A stretch of DNA of 64,000 bases from Kosakonia sp. BYX6 (GCF_038449125.1 NZ_CP151800.1:3754406-3818405), one strand, 5' to 3'. Shown: positions 35,092-47,648, numbered from the stretch's first letter. Program-made: numbers and translations. The notes: a model not told the origin generated them from the letters alone.

Positions 35092-36236
35092 TTTGCTAAC
35101 TCCAGTACGGCGTCAGCCGCCTGCTCATCGGCGTTGCAGCGAATCTGCTGATGCAGCTCACGAAAAATGTCATGCATCTGATGGCTGGTTTTGCCATTCG
35201 CCAACAGCGGATCTAACGCGGCAGCCAGCGCCTGCGGCTGACATTCGTCCTGCAACAGTTCTTTCACCAGTTCGCGCCCGGCCAGCAAGTTTGGCAGCGA
35301 AACATACGGCGTTTTCACCAGCCGTTTCGCCAGCCAGAACGTGAACGGTTTCATGCGGTAACCGACCACCATCGGACATTTCGCCAGCATGCACTCCAGC
35401 GCGGCGGTGCCTGAAGCCAGCAGTGCGGCGTCTGCGGCAATCATCGCTTCGCGCGCCTTGCCGTCGAGCATATGCACCGGCAACTCTGGCGCAACCTCTG
35501 CTTTGATATGCTCAAACTGCTCACGGCGTTTCGCATTCACCAGCGGCACAACCACTTCAAGATCGGGGTAACGCTCGCGCAATAGTTGTGCAGTGCGCAG
35601 GAAGTCCGCGCTAAGCATTTCCACTTCCGCGCCGCGACTTCCGGGCAGCAGCGCCAGGCAGTGCACATCCCGGCTGATACCGAGATGATCGCGCGCCGCG
35701 CCTTTGTCCGGATCCAACGGCATGGCATCCGCCATGGTATGGCCGATAAACCGGCACGGTACGTTAAATTTGTCGTAAAACGCTTTTTCGAAAGGCAGAA
35801 ACGCCAGCACCAGATCGGTGGCTCTGCCAATTTTGAAAACGCGTTTTTGTCGCCACGCCCAGACGGACGGACTGACGTAATGAATGGTTTTGATACCCTG
35901 CTTTTTCAGATTGCCTTCGAGGGTAATGTTGAAATCCGGCGCGTCGATACCGACGAAAACATCCGGTTTCAGTTCGCTAAAGCGACGGGTCAGATCGGCG
36001 CGGATATGCAGCAAACGGCGCAAACGGCCCAGCACCTCAACGATGCCCATTACCGCCAACTCTTCCATTTCATACCAGGCTTCACACCCTTCAGCCTGCA
36101 TACGTGGCCCGGCAACGCCGACAAAACGGGCGTTGGGGACGCGCACTCTCAATGCGCGGATAAGACCGGCACCAAGAATATCGCCGGAGGTTTCTCCGGC
36201 GACCAAGGCTATCGTAAGAGGACGATTGTCGCCCAT
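35088..36236 (-). CDS. lpxB: Lipid A disaccharide synthase
   Basis: This 382-aa GT-B (GT19) glycosyltransferase joins UDP-diacyl-GlcN with lipid X at the inner membrane. [17 protein letters not shown] opens the protein, and [13 protein letters not shown] and [14 protein letters not shown] mark the donor site. Its start overlaps the lpxA stop by one base (TAATG). Confidence 0.97.
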   Translation of the reverse strand: MGDNRPLTIALVAGETSGDILGAGLIRALRVRVPNARFVGVAGPRMQAEGCEAWYEMEELAVMGIVEVLGRLRRLLHIRADLTRRFSELKPDVFVGIDAPDFNITLEGNLKKQGIKTIHYVSPSVWAWRQKRVFKIGRATDLVLAFLPFEKAFYDKFNVPCRFIGHTMADAMPLDPDKGAARDHLGISRDVHCLALLPGSRGAEVEMLSADFLRTAQLLRERYPDLEVVVPLVNAKRREQFEHIKAEVAPELPVHMLDGKAREAMIAADAALLASGTAALECMLAKCPMVVGYRMKPFTFWLAKRLVKTPYVSLPNLLAGRELVKELLQDECQPQALAAALDPLLANGKTSHQMHDIFRELHQQIRCNADEQAADAVLELAK

Positions 36237-37024
36237 TAACGAATCAGACCACGCGTTGAACGCGCGAAGAACTGCATAAACGCGTCAACTTCCGGATGCT
36301 TCGCGGCAAGCTCAGCGATTTCCGGTTTTGCCTCTTCCAGCGTTTTACCGCTGCGGTACAACAGTTTGTACGCGTTACGGATAGCCACTAACGCTTCTCT
36401 GCTAAACCCGCGACGTTTCAGGCCTTCAATGTTCACACCAAACGGTGTGGCATGGTTGCCCTGAGCGATAACGTATGGCGGAACGTCCTGCGCAACACCG
36501 GAGCAGCCACCAACCATCACGTGCTCGCCGATAATGCAGAACTGGTGTACAGCGGTCATGCCGCCGATGATAGCAAAGTCACCGACGGAGACGTGCCCCG
36601 CCAGCGTCGCGTTATTCGCGAGGATACAGCGATCGCCAATCGTGCAGTCATGAGCGACGTGCGCGTTGATCATCAGCAAGTTATCGCTGCCCACCTTCGT
36701 CAGTCCAGCGTCCTGTACTGTGCCACGGTGAATGGTGACGCTTTCGCGAATGCGGTTGCGATCGCCAATTTCCACACGGGTCGGTTCACCAGCATATTTC
36801 AGATCCTGGTTAACTTCGCCGATGGAGGCGAACTGATAAATCTCGTTATCGCGACCGATTTTTGTGTGGCCATTTACGACAACGTGAGATTTCAGTACGG
36901 TGCCCTCACCAATTTCTACGTGAGGTCCCACAATACAAAACGGGCCAATATGAACGTTAGCGCCAATAACGGCACCCTCTTCAACAATGGCAGTAGGATG
37001 AATAAAGGCGGTTTTATCAATCAC
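36236..37024 (-). CDS. lpxA: UDP-N-acetylglucosamine acyltransferase
   Basis: This 262-aa left-handed beta-helix protein has hexapeptide repeats from residue 1 to about 190 (for example [20 protein letters not shown]). The catalytic His lies in [12 protein letters not shown]. It catalyses the first step of lipid A synthesis, trimeric. It lies 3 bases after fabZ. Confidence 0.97.
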   Translation of the reverse strand: MIDKTAFIHPTAIVEEGAVIGANVHIGPFCIVGPHVEIGEGTVLKSHVVVNGHTKIGRDNEIYQFASIGEVNQDLKYAGEPTRVEIGDRNRIRESVTIHRGTVQDAGLTKVGSDNLLMINAHVAHDCTIGDRCILANNATLAGHVSVGDFAIIGGMTAVHQFCIIGEHVMVGGCSGVAQDVPPYVIAQGNHATPFGVNIEGLKRRGFSREALVAIRNAYKLLYRSGKTLEEAKPEIAELAAKHPEVDAFMQFFARSTRGLIR

Positions 37025-37027
37025 GTA

Positions 37028-37483
37028 TCAGGCCTCCCGGCTACGTGCACACATCATAGTAGCTTCACAAACAACTTTGCCGTCTACCAGCGCAACACCT
37101 TTGAAACGGGTGAGGCCGCGGCGCGTTTTCTCGAAAGTGACTTCCATGATCATCTGATCGCCTGGTACAACAGGACGCTTGAAGCGCGCTTCGTCGATAC
37201 CGGCGAAGTAATACAACTCACCCGGTTCCAGTTTGCCAACGCTTTTAAACGCCAGAATACCGGTTGCCTGCGCCATTGCTTCAAGGATTAGCACGCCGGG
37301 GAAAATCGGTTTGCCAGGGAAGTGTCCCTGGAAAAACGGTTCGTTTACCGAAACATTTTTGACTGCGCGCAGAAAACGACCCTCTTCAAAATCCAGCACA
37401 CGGTCTACCAGTAAGAATGGGTAGCGGTGCGGCAGAAGTTCCAGGATCTCTTCAATGTGCAGAGTATGAGTGTCAGTAGTCAA
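37028..37483 (-). CDS. fabZ: 3-hydroxyacyl-ACP dehydratase
   Basis: This 151-aa hot-dog fold dehydratase shows [19 protein letters not shown] with the active-site His and Glu. It balances phospholipid and lipid A precursor flux because it competes with LpxA/LpxD for hydroxymyristoyl-ACP. Confidence 0.97.
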   Translation of the reverse strand: MTTDTHTLHIEEILELLPHRYPFLLVDRVLDFEEGRFLRAVKNVSVNEPFFQGHFPGKPIFPGVLILEAMAQATGILAFKSVGKLEPGELYYFAGIDEARFKRPVVPGDQMIMEVTFEKTRRGLTRFKGVALVDGKVVCEATMMCARSREA

Positions 37484-37581
37484 AATACTCTTCCTGTCTA
37501 AATATACTAAAAAGCAATAATAACACGGCCCGCGGCAGTCTTTAGAATGCCCACAGGCCGGGAAGTATATACACTTTGTTC

Positions 37582-37624
37582 TTCGAGTTGCAGAGGCGTT
37601 ACGCCGCTTTTTCTGTCACTCGAA
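37582..37624. repeat. Imperfect inverted repeat in the lpxD-fabZ gap
   Basis: Outer arms ttcgagt (37582-37588) / actcgaa (37618-37624) enclose inner ggcg (37595-37598) / cgcc (37602-37605). It could fold as a long RNA hairpin between lpxD and fabZ. The surrounding 172-base gap has no gene. Confidence 0.55.
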
Positions 37625-37655
37625 TTCTTTTGTGTACAAGTGTCAGGCGGATGAA

Positions 37656-38684
37656 TTATTCGTCTTTCTGATTAACCTTGCGCTCGACAGCTTTCAAACG
37701 CTTGCTCATATCATCGATATTCATCACCAAGGCCGCGGTTTTGCGCCACACTTTGTTCGGTTGTAACGGAATACCCGAGGAGTAAATTCCTGGCTCGGTG
37801 ATAGGTCGCATAACCATCCCCATCCCCGTTACGGTAACCTTGTCGCAAATTTCCATATGCCCGTTGATTACGCTGGCGCCACCAATCATGCAATAGCGGC
37901 CAATTTTCAAACTACCCGCCATGATGACGCCACCGGCAACCGCGGTATTGTCGCCAATCACAACGTTATGTGCAATCTGACACTGGTTATCGATAATCAC
38001 GCCGTTGCCAATAATGGTATCGTCGAGCGCACCACGGTCAATCGTTGTACACGCACCGATTTCGACGTTATTACCAATGATCACGCGACCAAGTTGTGGG
38101 ATTTTAACCCAATTACCGCGATCGTTGGCATAACCAAAGCCATCAGAACCAATAACCGTACCTGATTGAACCAGGCAATTTTCACCGATCTCAATCTCGT
38201 GGTAAATGGATACATTGGCCCACAGACGCGAACCCGCGCCAATTTTCGTCTTTTTCCCAACGAAGCAACCCGCGCCGATAACGACGTTGTCACCCAGGGT
38301 AACGCCCGATTCAATCACGGCGTTCGCGCCAATTGCCACGTTGTTGCCAAGCTGAGCCGTCGGGTCAATCACCGCGCCTGGCGCGATGTTTTGCGCCGGC
38401 TGCGGCGTGGTATCAAGAATTTGTGCCATGCGCGCGTAAGTCAGGTACGGATTTTTCACGACCAGAGCGGCGGTATTGGCAAAAGGAAGATCGTCCTGCG
38501 TCATTACAACGGCAGAGGCCTGACATGCGGTCAGGTGTTCACGGTATTTGGGATTTACCATGAAAGTGATGTGACCTGCTTCGGCAGATTGCATGGACGC
38601 AACACCGGTGATGACGATATCGCCATCACCGTGTAATTCTGCATCCAACTGTTGAGCTAAATCAGCCAGTCGAATTGAAGGCAT
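37656..38684 (-). CDS. lpxD: UDP-3-O-(3-hydroxymyristoyl)glucosamine N-acyltransferase
   Basis: This 342-aa protein (E. coli 341) has an N-terminal uridine-binding domain and a central left-handed beta helix ([20 protein letters not shown] onward), with the catalytic His in [12 protein letters not shown] and a C-terminal helix for ACP binding. It performs the third step of lipid A synthesis. Confidence 0.97.
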   Translation of the reverse strand: MPSIRLADLAQQLDAELHGDGDIVITGVASMQSAEAGHITFMVNPKYREHLTACQASAVVMTQDDLPFANTAALVVKNPYLTYARMAQILDTTPQPAQNIAPGAVIDPTAQLGNNVAIGANAVIESGVTLGDNVVIGAGCFVGKKTKIGAGSRLWANVSIYHEIEIGENCLVQSGTVIGSDGFGYANDRGNWVKIPQLGRVIIGNNVEIGACTTIDRGALDDTIIGNGVIIDNQCQIAHNVVIGDNTAVAGGVIMAGSLKIGRYCMIGGASVINGHMEICDKVTVTGMGMVMRPITEPGIYSSGIPLQPNKVWRKTAALVMNIDDMSKRLKAVERKVNQKDE

Positions 38685-38687
38685 TAC

Positions 38688-39182
38688 TTATTTAACCTGT
38701 TTCAGTACATCAGCGGTGATGTCTTTTACATCGTTGCTGTTGTAAATAACGGCGTTGGAAGGAATAACCAGATCAACACCCTGGTCAGCAGCCACTTTTT
38801 TCACTGCAGTCTGAATGCGAGTGACCAGCTTGCCACGCTCTTCGTTAGAACGACGCGCCTGATCCTGCTCGAAAGCCTGTGCTTTCTGGGCGAATGCCTG
38901 GCGACCGGAAGTGATATCTTTTTCCAGTTTGCTGCGCTCGCTCGCCTTCATCGTGGAACCGTCACGCTGCAAACGCTGTGCTTTTGCTTGCAGGTCGGAT
39001 TCCATGCTCTGCAGTTCGTTGGCACGGCCACCGAATTCGTTTTTCATGGTTTGAGAAACGCCGGAAGTCTGCGCGACCTGCTGTAACAGGTTACCCATAT
39101 CAACAATCGCAATCTTGTCAGCTGCCTGAGCAGACGCTGCCATTGCCAGACTGAAACCTGCAGCTAATAACAACTTTTTCAC
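38688..39182 (-). CDS. skp: Periplasmic chaperone Skp
   Basis: This 164-aa protein has a cleavable signal ([10 protein letters not shown] before [10 protein letters not shown]) and long charged coiled-coil arms (about 50-120). The trimer carries unfolded outer-membrane proteins to BamA, whose gene is immediately upstream. lpxD begins 4 bases after its stop. Confidence 0.96.
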   Translation of the reverse strand: MKKLLLAAGFSLAMAASAQAADKIAIVDMGNLLQQVAQTSGVSQTMKNEFGGRANELQSMESDLQAKAQRLQRDGSTMKASERSKLEKDITSGRQAFAQKAQAFEQDQARRSNEERGKLVTRIQTAVKKVAADQGVDLVIPSNAVIYNSNDVKDITADVLKQVK

Positions 39183-39299
39183 AATTTACTCCTTACCATC
39201 CCGTTTGTACCCGGAGGTACAGTTCTTTGCGTGGCTGGGCCTTCTCGTGAAAGCCGCAGCCATCACTACACTGCTTGCGCATTCCATTGCAGTGCGGCG

Positions 39300-41714
39300 T
39301 TACCAGGTTTTACCGATGTTAAACTGGAACTGCTCCGCTTTGTCTCCATCGTACTTTTTAAACGGCTGGGCGTAGGAGAAGACCAACGGCCCCAATGGGG
39401 ACATCCATTGTAATGCGATACCCGCAGACATACGGATATTGCTCGGATCGCTGTAATCCGGAATGCCCAACTCTTTCATCTGCTGGGTATTATCCCAATT
39501 TGTATCCCACACGCTACCCGCATCCCAGAAGAACGAGGTACGTACAGAGTTCGCATATTTTTCGCTGATGAACGGCGTTGGTGTAATCAGCTCTACGCTG
39601 GCAACGCCCATGGCGTTACCGCCCACCGCATCATCAGATTTACAGAACTTTTCTGTAGTAGAATTGCAGTTATCCAGGCCAGAACCGCCGTAGTAAACCG
39701 CTTTCGGACCAATGTTGTTGGACTGGAAGCCACGAACGGTGCTTGAACCACCTGCGTAGAAGTTCTCATAGAACGGCAGTTCTTTACCACCTAAACCGTC
39801 ACCATACCCCCAACGTGTACGACCCAGAACCACCCATTTGTGATCGTCGTCAATTGGGAAGTAGGACGCGGTGTCGACGGTCACTTTATAGAACTCGTTA
39901 TCGGAGCCCGGAATGGTGACTTTACCGTTCAGGTTGACGCGCGAACCTTTCGTCGGGAAGTACCCACGGTCAAGGTTGTTATACGTCCAACCATAGTTGA
40001 AGGTGAAATCGTCCGCCGAATAGCCGTTGTCATCACTCGTGGTACTGGCGTTCTGCCCCACGGAGTCCAGATAACGCCACATCGCAACCTGCGGTTCCAT
40101 ACTCGACAAGCTGTTATGAACGTAACCTAAACCTGCACGCAGCGTATTGTACTCGTTAATCGGGAAGCCAAGCGTGCCATCAAGACCGTAGCTCTTGTTG
40201 GTGTACGAGGACAGATCCGCGTCATCAGCTTTAAAGTCGTTATAGAAGATACGACCACCGAGGCTGACACCATCAACAGTGAAGTACGGGTTTGTGACGG
40301 AGAACTCAGAATAAGTCTGGTAATCATTTTTGGTGCCGCTGATACCGACAGAGTAACCGGTACCTAACCAGTTATCCTGCTGCACGCCAACCTGGAAGCT
40401 GACGCCGCTTTCGGTACCGTAACCCACACCAAAGTTGAAGCTACCGGTGTTGCGTTCTTTGACCTTGTAGACAACATCTACCTGATCCGGGCTGCCTGGA
40501 ACGCGTTGAGTTTCAGTATCAACAGTTTCGAAATAGCCCAGACGGTTCAAACGCTCTTTACCCTGATCAACCAGATCACTGCCCAGCCACGCGCCTTCCA
40601 TCTGGCGCATTTCGCGACGCAGTACGGAGTCTTTGGAGGTGTCGTTGCCTTCGAAGCGGATCTTACGCACGTAGAAGCGGTTGCCGGCATCAACATTGAT
40701 GTGCAGCTTAACCGTTTTATCGGCGTCGTTGATTTCAGGCTGAGACTGAACGCGCGGATAAGCATAACCATAGCGACCAAGAAGCTTTTTAATGTCATCT
40801 TCCATTTTGGTCACTTTAGTGCCGTTATACAGCTCGCCCGGCTCGATTTTAGTCAGGCTTTCAATCTCGGCAGAGTGCCCTGCCAGATTACCGCTCACCT
40901 GCACACCGGAAAGCTTGTATTGCTCGCCTTCGGTCACGTTAACGGTAATGTAAATGCCTTTTTTGTCCGGCGTCAGACTCACCTGCGTCGAATCAATGTT
41001 GAAACGCGCGTAACCGCGATCCAGATAGTAACTGCGCAGGGTTTCAAGGTCGCCCGCCAGCTTCTGTTTCTGATATTTGCGATCGCCAACCACGTTCCAC
41101 CATGGCACTTCATCGCGCAGCTGGAAGTTGGAGATCAGCTGTTCAGTTGAGAATGCGTGGTTACCGACGATATTGATCTGTTGGATTTTCGCGGAAACAC
41201 CTTCCTGGAAGACCAGCTTCAGGTCGACGCGGTTACGCGGCAGCGGGGTCACGACAGCTTTTACGCTGGCGCTATATTTACCGACGCTGTAGTAGAAATC
41301 TTCCAGTCCTTTTTCGATATCGGACAGAGTGGTGCGATCCAGTGATTCGCCAACACGCACGCCAGAAGCCTCAAGGTTCTGTTTCAGCATGTCATCTTTG
41401 ACCGACTTGTTGCCGGAGAAAGTGATGCTGGCTATTGTCGGGCGTTCCTTCACCTGAACGAGGAGGGTATCGCCATCACGCAGGACACGAACATCCTCGA
41501 AGTTGCCGGTGGCAAACAACGCGCGAATGGTGTTACTGATGTCTTCATCATTCACCGTATCGCCAGGACGTACTGGCATACTGAGGAGGGCCGCACCAAC
41601 GGCGACACGCTGTAGGCCTTCGAAATGAATGTCCTTCACTACGAACCCTTCAGCACCGTATACGGTGGCGCTGCTAAACAGCAGCGACGCTATGAGCAAC
41701 TTTTTCATCGCCAT
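39300..41714 (-). CDS. bamA: Outer-membrane protein assembly factor BamA
   Basis: This 804-aa protein has signal peptide [20 protein letters not shown] then five POTRA domains (about 22-420) and a C-terminal 16-strand barrel with the conserved [16 protein letters not shown] (loop 6 VRGF motif). It ends in FNIGKTW. It inserts beta-barrel proteins in the outer membrane. The loop 6 tip (about 39620-39705) and loop 7 (about 39463-39500) differ clearly from E. coli K-12. A 117-base gap separates it from skp. Confidence 0.98.
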   Translation of the reverse strand: MAMKKLLIASLLFSSATVYGAEGFVVKDIHFEGLQRVAVGAALLSMPVRPGDTVNDEDISNTIRALFATGNFEDVRVLRDGDTLLVQVKERPTIASITFSGNKSVKDDMLKQNLEASGVRVGESLDRTTLSDIEKGLEDFYYSVGKYSASVKAVVTPLPRNRVDLKLVFQEGVSAKIQQINIVGNHAFSTEQLISNFQLRDEVPWWNVVGDRKYQKQKLAGDLETLRSYYLDRGYARFNIDSTQVSLTPDKKGIYITVNVTEGEQYKLSGVQVSGNLAGHSAEIESLTKIEPGELYNGTKVTKMEDDIKKLLGRYGYAYPRVQSQPEINDADKTVKLHINVDAGNRFYVRKIRFEGNDTSKDSVLRREMRQMEGAWLGSDLVDQGKERLNRLGYFETVDTETQRVPGSPDQVDVVYKVKERNTGSFNFGVGYGTESGVSFQVGVQQDNWLGTGYSVGISGTKNDYQTYSEFSVTNPYFTVDGVSLGGRIFYNDFKADDADLSSYTNKSYGLDGTLGFPINEYNTLRAGLGYVHNSLSSMEPQVAMWRYLDSVGQNASTTSDDNGYSADDFTFNYGWTYNNLDRGYFPTKGSRVNLNGKVTIPGSDNEFYKVTVDTASYFPIDDDHKWVVLGRTRWGYGDGLGGKELPFYENFYAGGSSTVRGFQSNNIGPKAVYYGGSGLDNCNSTTEKFCKSDDAVGGNAMGVASVELITPTPFISEKYANSVRTSFFWDAGSVWDTNWDNTQQMKELGIPDYSDPSNIRMSAGIALQWMSPLGPLVFSYAQPFKKYDGDKAEQFQFNIGKTW

Positions 41715-41745
41715 CGTTATTATGCGTTCTTCCTAACAAACTCTC

Positions 41746-43095
41746 TTACAAGCGAGAGAAATCATTGAAAAGTGCAAGCCCCATTAACAGCACCAGCAAA
41801 ATAGAGCCAATGCGATAACTAAAGTCTTGAACTCGCTCGGATACCGGTCCGCCCTTCAGCTTCTCAATCGCTAAAAACAGCAGATGCCCGCCGTCAAGAA
41901 CGGGTAATGGGAACAAGTTGATGATGCCTAAGTTCACGCTTATCAAAGCAAGGAACATCAGGTAGTAAATCAACCCGAACTCCGCTGACATCCCAGCCCC
42001 CTGAGCAATCGAGATCGGCCCACTGAGGTTGTTCAGTTTTACATCACCGGTGATCAATTTCCCCAACATACTGACCGTCAGCTTCATCAACTGCCAGGTT
42101 TTATCCGTGGCTTCCACGATGGCGCTAAAGGGCCCGTACTGGCGTACTGTCTTGTATTCATCTGGCAGTGGGATAATTTTGGGCACCACGCCCGCGAACC
42201 CCTCTGCCTTGTTACCGGGTTTAGTATCCGGTATCAGTGTCAAGGACAAGGGAGCCCCTTGTCTCTCAACTTCCAGCGCTAACGATGTACCTGGGTTATC
42301 CCGTACCAGCGTAACGAATGTCATCCACTGCGTTAACTGCTGACCATCGACTTTAACGATCCTGTCGCCAGCTTGCAAACCCGCTTTACTGGCTGCGGAG
42401 CCAGCTTGCACCTCTGCAAGCACCGGTTCAAGCTGCGCCGCACGGGGACGAATGCCCAAAGACATTACCGGATCGTCCTTGTCCGGTGCAAAGGCCCAAT
42501 GACGCAGGTCCAGCACTTTTTCCTGACGATTGTTATTGCCAAATGGCGCTACGCTGACGGTCGTCTGGCTATCGCCGATTTTTGACACCAACTGTAAGCG
42601 CACAGCATCCCAATCAGGCGTTTCGATACCGTCAATTGCTTTAAGTTCCGTGCCTGGTGCAATTTGCGCGTTTGCAGCGATAGAGTTGGGCGTTATTTCA
42701 CCAACAACCGGACGAACGCCAGGGACGCCGATGATAAACACCAGCCAGTAAGCGAAGATGGCAAAGATGAAGTTGGCGATGGGACCCGCCGCGATAACGG
42801 CGGCGCGCTGGCCGACCGTTTTATTATTGAAAGCGTAGTGACGCATTTCCGGCGTAACCGCCTCAACGCGTTCATCCAGCATTTTTACATAACCGCCCAG
42901 GGGGATCAGGGCGATGACAAACTCGGTGCCATGTTTGTCTGTACGGCGCCATAGCGCTTTCCCAAAACCAATGGAGAAGCGCTCAACGCGGACACCGCAA
43001 CGGCGAGCAACCCAGAAATGGCCAAATTCATGCACCGTGATCAACACACCAAGCGCAATGATGAACGCCGCCAGATTCCAGAGAATGCTCAGCAT
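41746..43095 (-). CDS. rseP: Site-2 protease RseP
   Basis: This 449-aa inner-membrane metalloprotease starts at 43095 ([11 protein letters not shown]). The HEFGH zinc motif is at residues 22-26, two PDZ domains lie about 115-310, and the third zinc ligand is in the LDGGHLLFL segment. It cleaves RseA to release sigma-E and also removes remnant signal peptides. Confidence 0.97.
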   Translation of the reverse strand: MLSILWNLAAFIIALGVLITVHEFGHFWVARRCGVRVERFSIGFGKALWRRTDKHGTEFVIALIPLGGYVKMLDERVEAVTPEMRHYAFNNKTVGQRAAVIAAGPIANFIFAIFAYWLVFIIGVPGVRPVVGEITPNSIAANAQIAPGTELKAIDGIETPDWDAVRLQLVSKIGDSQTTVSVAPFGNNNRQEKVLDLRHWAFAPDKDDPVMSLGIRPRAAQLEPVLAEVQAGSAASKAGLQAGDRIVKVDGQQLTQWMTFVTLVRDNPGTSLALEVERQGAPLSLTLIPDTKPGNKAEGFAGVVPKIIPLPDEYKTVRQYGPFSAIVEATDKTWQLMKLTVSMLGKLITGDVKLNNLSGPISIAQGAGMSAEFGLIYYLMFLALISVNLGIINLFPLPVLDGGHLLFLAIEKLKGGPVSERVQDFSYRIGSILLVLLMGLALFNDFSRL

Positions 43096-43106
43096 AAAAC
43101 CTTCCG

Positions 43107-43970
43107 TCAAATCGTCCTGAAAACCAGCAATAACAGGCAGGCAAATACAGGAACTGCCGCTGTCAGGCTGTCAATGCGATCCAGTATACCGCCATGACCC
43201 GGAATAAGATGACCACTATCTTTGATTCCGGCTTCACGTTTAAACATGCTTTCTGTTAAATCACCTAACACCGACGCCAGAGCAGCAACCACTGAACAAA
43301 TCAGCAGCGTAGACGGTGCGACATCCAGATTCGCCCATGCGCTGTAACCCCAAGAAATAACGCCAGCGGTCAGCAAGCCGCCCAAAAAACCCTGCCAGGT
43401 TTTGCCCGGCGAAACTTTTGGTGCCAGTTTATGCTTGCCAAACAATTTGCCAAACATGTATGCACCTGAATCTGCACCCCAAACGAGGATCATCACGTAC
43501 AGCAGCCACAAGGAGCCGCTGTAAGGATTAGCATCGTAATGCCAGACTCGCAGCGCCAGCATTCCCCAGAAAAAAGGGATAATCGTCAGCACACCAAAAA
43601 TCAGACGCAGTATTTTCGAATTACGCCACAGCGCTGCAGATGCCGGATAAGCCAGCACCAGCACCAGGGCGGCCAGCCACCAGACCAGCGAGGCCCAAAG
43701 AGAAATCTCCACCAGCGGCTGATGAATGTCGTGATGATATTCCGGCAGCGTAAACAACATGAGCGCTAACAGAAGCCCGCATAATACTGCCAGCCAAACC
43801 CGCTGTGTGCGTGACGTAAAACCGCTCAGTTGCCCCCATTCCCATGCGGCAAGCATGCAAACGGCGAGCGTAACAATTGCAAATCCCACCGGCGGCAGCA
43901 AAAAAAGCGCTGCAATAACAATGGGTATCAATACAAACGCAGAAATCAGGCGATACTTCAGCAAAAGCAA
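43107..43970 (-). CDS. cdsA: Phosphatidate cytidylyltransferase (CDP-diglyceride synthase)
   Basis: This 287-aa multi-helix inner-membrane enzyme makes CDP-diacylglycerol. The family signature is complete near the C-terminus ([20 protein letters not shown] then GILDRIDS). It lies 6 bases after uppS. Confidence 0.96.
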   Translation of the reverse strand: MLLLKYRLISAFVLIPIVIAALFLLPPVGFAIVTLAVCMLAAWEWGQLSGFTSRTQRVWLAVLCGLLLALMLFTLPEYHHDIHQPLVEISLWASLVWWLAALVLVLAYPASAALWRNSKILRLIFGVLTIIPFFWGMLALRVWHYDANPYSGSLWLLYVMILVWGADSGAYMFGKLFGKHKLAPKVSPGKTWQGFLGGLLTAGVISWGYSAWANLDVAPSTLLICSVVAALASVLGDLTESMFKREAGIKDSGHLIPGHGGILDRIDSLTAAVPVFACLLLLVFRTI

Positions 43971-43976
43971 CCCCCA

Positions 43977-44735
43977 TCAGGCTTTGTCGCCACCAGGCTC
44001 GGTACCGCCGAAACGACGCTCTCGATTAGCAAAGGCATTCAGCGCACCTTCAAAGTCTTGTTCATCAAAATCGGGCCAAAGAACATCAGTAAAGTAAAGT
44101 TCGGCATAGGCAATTTGCCAAAGTAAAAAATTACTTATGCGATGTTCCCCACCAGTCCTAATCACTAAATCAACGGGAGCCAGCTCATGCATGCAGATTT
44201 GCTTGTTCAGCGTTTCTTCATCTATTTGATCCGGACGCAATAGCCCTTCCTGCACTTGCTCAGCTAAATGCCGGACTCCCTGAACGATATCCCAGCGACC
44301 ACCATAGTTCGCCGCGATATTCAGCGTCAGCCCGGTATTCTGGGCGGTTAACGCTTCCGCTTTGCGGATTCGATCCTGCAAACGCGAATTAAAACGACTG
44401 GTATCGCCAATGACGCGTAAACGTACATTATGGCGGTGCAGGCTTTTCACTTCGCTGTCCAGCGCCCACACAAACAATTCCATCAGCGCGCTAACTTCCT
44501 GCGCTGGACGATTCCAGTTCTCGCTACTAAAAGCATAAAGCGTCAGCGCATCGATACCACTATTGGCGGCAAAAGAGACCGCACGGCGGACAGACTTCGC
44601 ACCCGCTCTGTGTCCAAAGGCACGGAGCTTACCTTGTCTTTTCGCCCAGCGACCATTGCCATCCATAATTATCGCTACATGGCGGCAGCCATGCGTTGGC
44701 AAACTTTCGCTCATCGGTTGGTTAGCAGACAACAT
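43977..44735 (-). CDS. uppS: Undecaprenyl diphosphate synthase
   Basis: This 252-aa cis-prenyltransferase makes the C55 carrier for peptidoglycan and O-antigen. HVAIIMDGNGRWAK holds the catalytic Asp25, and IRTGGEHRISNFLLWQ and FTDVLWPDF the C-terminal signatures. Confidence 0.97.
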   Translation of the reverse strand: MLSANQPMSESLPTHGCRHVAIIMDGNGRWAKRQGKLRAFGHRAGAKSVRRAVSFAANSGIDALTLYAFSSENWNRPAQEVSALMELFVWALDSEVKSLHRHNVRLRVIGDTSRFNSRLQDRIRKAEALTAQNTGLTLNIAANYGGRWDIVQGVRHLAEQVQEGLLRPDQIDEETLNKQICMHELAPVDLVIRTGGEHRISNFLLWQIAYAELYFTDVLWPDFDEQDFEGALNAFANRERRFGGTEPGGDKA

Positions 44736-44791
44736 AACGCGTTTTAGTCCCTGAAAAGGATTTAGCGGTACTCAGGAATACAAAAGCCTTT

Positions 44792-44820
44792 ACGCAAAAA
44801 AGCCGTGTAAACCACGGCCT
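44792..44820 (-). terminator. dxr terminator
   Basis: gccgtg (44802-44807) / cacggc (44813-44818); the minus strand follows with six T. It separates dxr from uppS, so uppS-cdsA-rseP may have its own promoter. Confidence 0.75.
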
Positions 44821-44921
44821 ACACAATACGCCATAATACAAACTGGCAATTTTGTGGCGCAGACTATATCACCGAAGCCCAACGCTAACAAATAGCACCG
44901 TCACGCAGGGCAGTAATATCA

Positions 44922-46118
44922 CTAGCTTGCGAGGCGCATCACTTGTTTTTGCGCAATTTCACGAGCCAGTGCATCCACTGCCAGAACGTCGTCGATGCTC
45001 TGTGGTTCTCGTAAATCCATCTGCTCCAGTACAGACAGATTAAGGGCGGCAATATCCGTGAAACGAATAGCGGATGCCAGGAAAGCCGACACGGACACCT
45101 CGTTTGCCGCATTCAGCGCCGTTGTCGCCGCCTGCCCCTCACTGGAAGCATCAATAGCCAGCTTCAGGCAAGGGTAACGATCGTAATCGGGGGCAGCAAA
45201 ACTCAACGAGCTTAGTTTGCAAAAATCGAGGGCATTAACACCAGACGGCACACGCTCTGGCCAGGCCATGGTGTGTGCAATGGGTGTACGCATATCCGGC
45301 TCGCCCAACTGCGCCAAAACACTGCCATCCTGGTAACGTACCATGGAGTGGATCACCGATTGCGGGTGGATCAGCACTTCCATCTGGCGGGCAGAGGCAT
45401 TGAACAACCAGCGCGCTTCAATGTATTCCAGACCTTTATTCATCATGGTGGCGGAATCAACGGAGATCTTACGCCCCATTGACCAGTTCGGATGACGACA
45501 TGCCTGATCCGGCGTCATCAAGGCCAGATCCGCTAATGACGTCTCCCGAAATGGGCCACCTGACCCGGTAAGCAAAATAGACGAAACACCATTTTGCTCA
45601 AGATCAGCGTACCCCAGGTTATGCTGGATTGGTTCCGGTAAACTCTGAAAAATAGCGTTGTGCTCGCTATCGACCGGCAAAAGCTGCGCCCTGCTCTCTT
45701 TCACCGCCTCCATAAACAGGCGGCCACAGGTCACCAGCGACTCTTTATTGGCCAGCAAAACCGTTTTACCAGCGCGAATCGCCGCCAGCGTCGGTAACAA
45801 TCCGGCTGCGCCAACTATCGCGGCCATAACCTGATCAACTTCGCCGAGCGCAGCCATTTCACAAGCGGCCTGCTGACCACTCAGCACCTCAGTGCGACTG
45901 CCGTGCTCCCGCAGGGTTTGTCTGACTTGCTGCGCGCTGTCGGCATCATCCATCACCGCAAATCGAGGGGAGAACTCAAGGCATTGCTCGACCATGCGGG
46001 CAACATTTTTGCCTGCGACTAACGCAGTGACGGTAAAACGATCGGGGTTGTGACGAACCACCGCCAGCGTGCTGCAACCTATAGAACCCGTTGAGCCCAG
46101 AAGGGTTAAATGCTTCAT
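44922..46118 (-). CDS. dxr: 1-deoxy-D-xylulose 5-phosphate reductoisomerase
   Basis: This 398-aa NADPH enzyme of the MEP isoprenoid pathway is the target of fosmidomycin. The start at 46118 gives [18 protein letters not shown] (nucleotide-binding GxTGSIG). The flexible loop [20 protein letters not shown] and metal site [12 protein letters not shown] are intact. It feeds isopentenyl units toward UppS. Confidence 0.97.
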   Translation of the reverse strand: MKHLTLLGSTGSIGCSTLAVVRHNPDRFTVTALVAGKNVARMVEQCLEFSPRFAVMDDADSAQQVRQTLREHGSRTEVLSGQQAACEMAALGEVDQVMAAIVGAAGLLPTLAAIRAGKTVLLANKESLVTCGRLFMEAVKESRAQLLPVDSEHNAIFQSLPEPIQHNLGYADLEQNGVSSILLTGSGGPFRETSLADLALMTPDQACRHPNWSMGRKISVDSATMMNKGLEYIEARWLFNASARQMEVLIHPQSVIHSMVRYQDGSVLAQLGEPDMRTPIAHTMAWPERVPSGVNALDFCKLSSLSFAAPDYDRYPCLKLAIDASSEGQAATTALNAANEVSVSAFLASAIRFTDIAALNLSVLEQMDLREPQSIDDVLAVDALAREIAQKQVMRLAS

Positions 46119-46150
46119 GAAACGCTCGTAACGTTGCAAGTATAAAAAGC

Positions 46151-46200
46151 AAAAACGCCGTCAGCGAAGCCACTCTCGCGGCTCTCTGTACGGCGTTTTT
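46151..46200 (-). terminator. frr terminator
   Basis: aaaaacgccgt (46151-46161) / acggcgttttt (46190-46200), with an inner stem-loop between; it lies between the frr stop and dxr start. Confidence 0.8.
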
Positions 46201-46215
46201 ATCGGTTTTTTAGAA

Positions 46216-46773
46216 TCAGAACTGCATCAGTTCCGCTTCTTTATCCGCCAGCGCCGCATCCACTTTTTTAATTGCAGCGTCAGTCAGCTTTTGCACGTCA
46301 TCCTGTGAACGACGGTCGTCATCTTCGCTGATTTCTTTATCTTTCAGCAGCGCTTTTACTTTGTCATTCGCGTCACGGCGAACGTTACGTACGGCAACGC
46401 GCGCTTGTTCAGCTTCACCACGGACGACTTTGATCAGGTCTTTACGACGTTCTTCAGTCAGCGCCGGCAGCGGAACACGGATATCGCTACCCGCAGAACT
46501 CGGGTTCAGACCCAGGTCAGAAGTCAGAATCGCTTTCTCAACGGCCGGGCTCATAGAGCGATCGAAGACGTTGATTTTCAGCGTGCGAGAGTCTTCCACG
46601 GTAACACTAGCCAGCTGACGCAACGGCGTCGGCGTACCATAATATTCCACAACGATGCCATCCAGCAGGCTCGGGGAAGCGCGACCGGTGCGCACTTTGC
46701 TGATTTGAGTTTTGAACGATTCTACGCATTTGTCCATGCGCACTTCAGCATCTTTTCTGATATCGCTTATCAC
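46216..46773 (-). CDS. frr: Ribosome recycling factor
   Basis: This 185-aa protein equals E. coli Frr in length using GTG start 46773 ([15 protein letters not shown]). The three-helix-bundle domain residues ([15 protein letters not shown] and [20 protein letters not shown]) are intact. It splits post-termination ribosomes with EF-G. Confidence 0.97.
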   Translation of the reverse strand: MISDIRKDAEVRMDKCVESFKTQISKVRTGRASPSLLDGIVVEYYGTPTPLRQLASVTVEDSRTLKINVFDRSMSPAVEKAILTSDLGLNPSSAGSDIRVPLPALTEERRKDLIKVVRGEAEQARVAVRNVRRDANDKVKALLKDKEISEDDDRRSQDDVQKLTDAAIKKVDAALADKEAELMQF

Positions 46774-46922
46774 GTTACGGATCCTTGAAATCTTGTCGCA
46801 GGCAGGCCATACGGCGGGTGTGCTAAGTATAGCCTGTTCAATTTTTGGCACCGTAAAGGCACCAAAAAGAACTGCTCAATAAATTAAAGCGGAATCTTAC
46901 CTTTATTTACTGCTTACGGGAA

Positions 46923-47648
46923 TTATTCCGTAATCAATGTGCCTTCTTTTTCGCCCATGACCACGCGACGCAGTGCGCCTGGTTTGTTCATATTGAACAC
47001 GCGAATCGGTAATTTGTGATCACGAGCCAATGTGAAGGCCGCCAGATCCATCACTTTCAGTTCTTTCTCCAGCACTTCGCTGTAGGAGAGTTGTTCACAC
47101 AGGGTGGCGGTCGGATCTAACACCGGATCGGCGGTAAACACGCCGTCAACTTTGGTCGCTTTCAACACGACTTCGGCTTCGATTTCGATACCGCGCAGGC
47201 ATGCTGCGGAATCAGTGGTAAAGAACGGGTTGCCGGTACCGGCGCTGAAAATCACCACGCGGTTGTTACGCAGCAGGCTGATAGCCTCTGCCCAGCTGTA
47301 GTTGTCACAAACCCCGTTTAACGGGAATGCGGACATCAAACGCGCGTTCACATAGGCACGATGCAGAGCATCACGCATTGCCAGGCCGTTCATGACTGTT
47401 GCCAGCATACCCATGTGATCGCCCACAACGCGGTTCATCCCCGCTTTCGCCAGGCCCGCCCCACGGAACAAGTTACCACCACCAATGACCACACCAACCT
47501 GAATACCCAGTTCAACCAGCTCTTTGATTTCCTGCGCCATGCGGTCAAGAATGCTTGCGTCAATACCGAAACCTTCGGATCCCTGGAGTGCCTCGCCGCT
47601 CAGCTTGAGCAAAATGCGTTTGTAGATAGGTTTTGCATTGGTAGCCAT
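46923..47648 (-). CDS. pyrH: UMP kinase
   Basis: This 241-aa hexameric amino-acid-kinase-fold enzyme phosphorylates [16 protein letters not shown] opens the phosphate-binding region, and [10 protein letters not shown] and [16 protein letters not shown] carry substrate contacts. It lies between tsf and frr as in E. coli. Confidence 0.97.
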   Translation of the reverse strand: MATNAKPIYKRILLKLSGEALQGSEGFGIDASILDRMAQEIKELVELGIQVGVVIGGGNLFRGAGLAKAGMNRVVGDHMGMLATVMNGLAMRDALHRAYVNARLMSAFPLNGVCDNYSWAEAISLLRNNRVVIFSAGTGNPFFTTDSAACLRGIEIEAEVVLKATKVDGVFTADPVLDPTATLCEQLSYSEVLEKELKVMDLAAFTLARDHKLPIRVFNMNKPGALRRVVMGEKEGTLITE

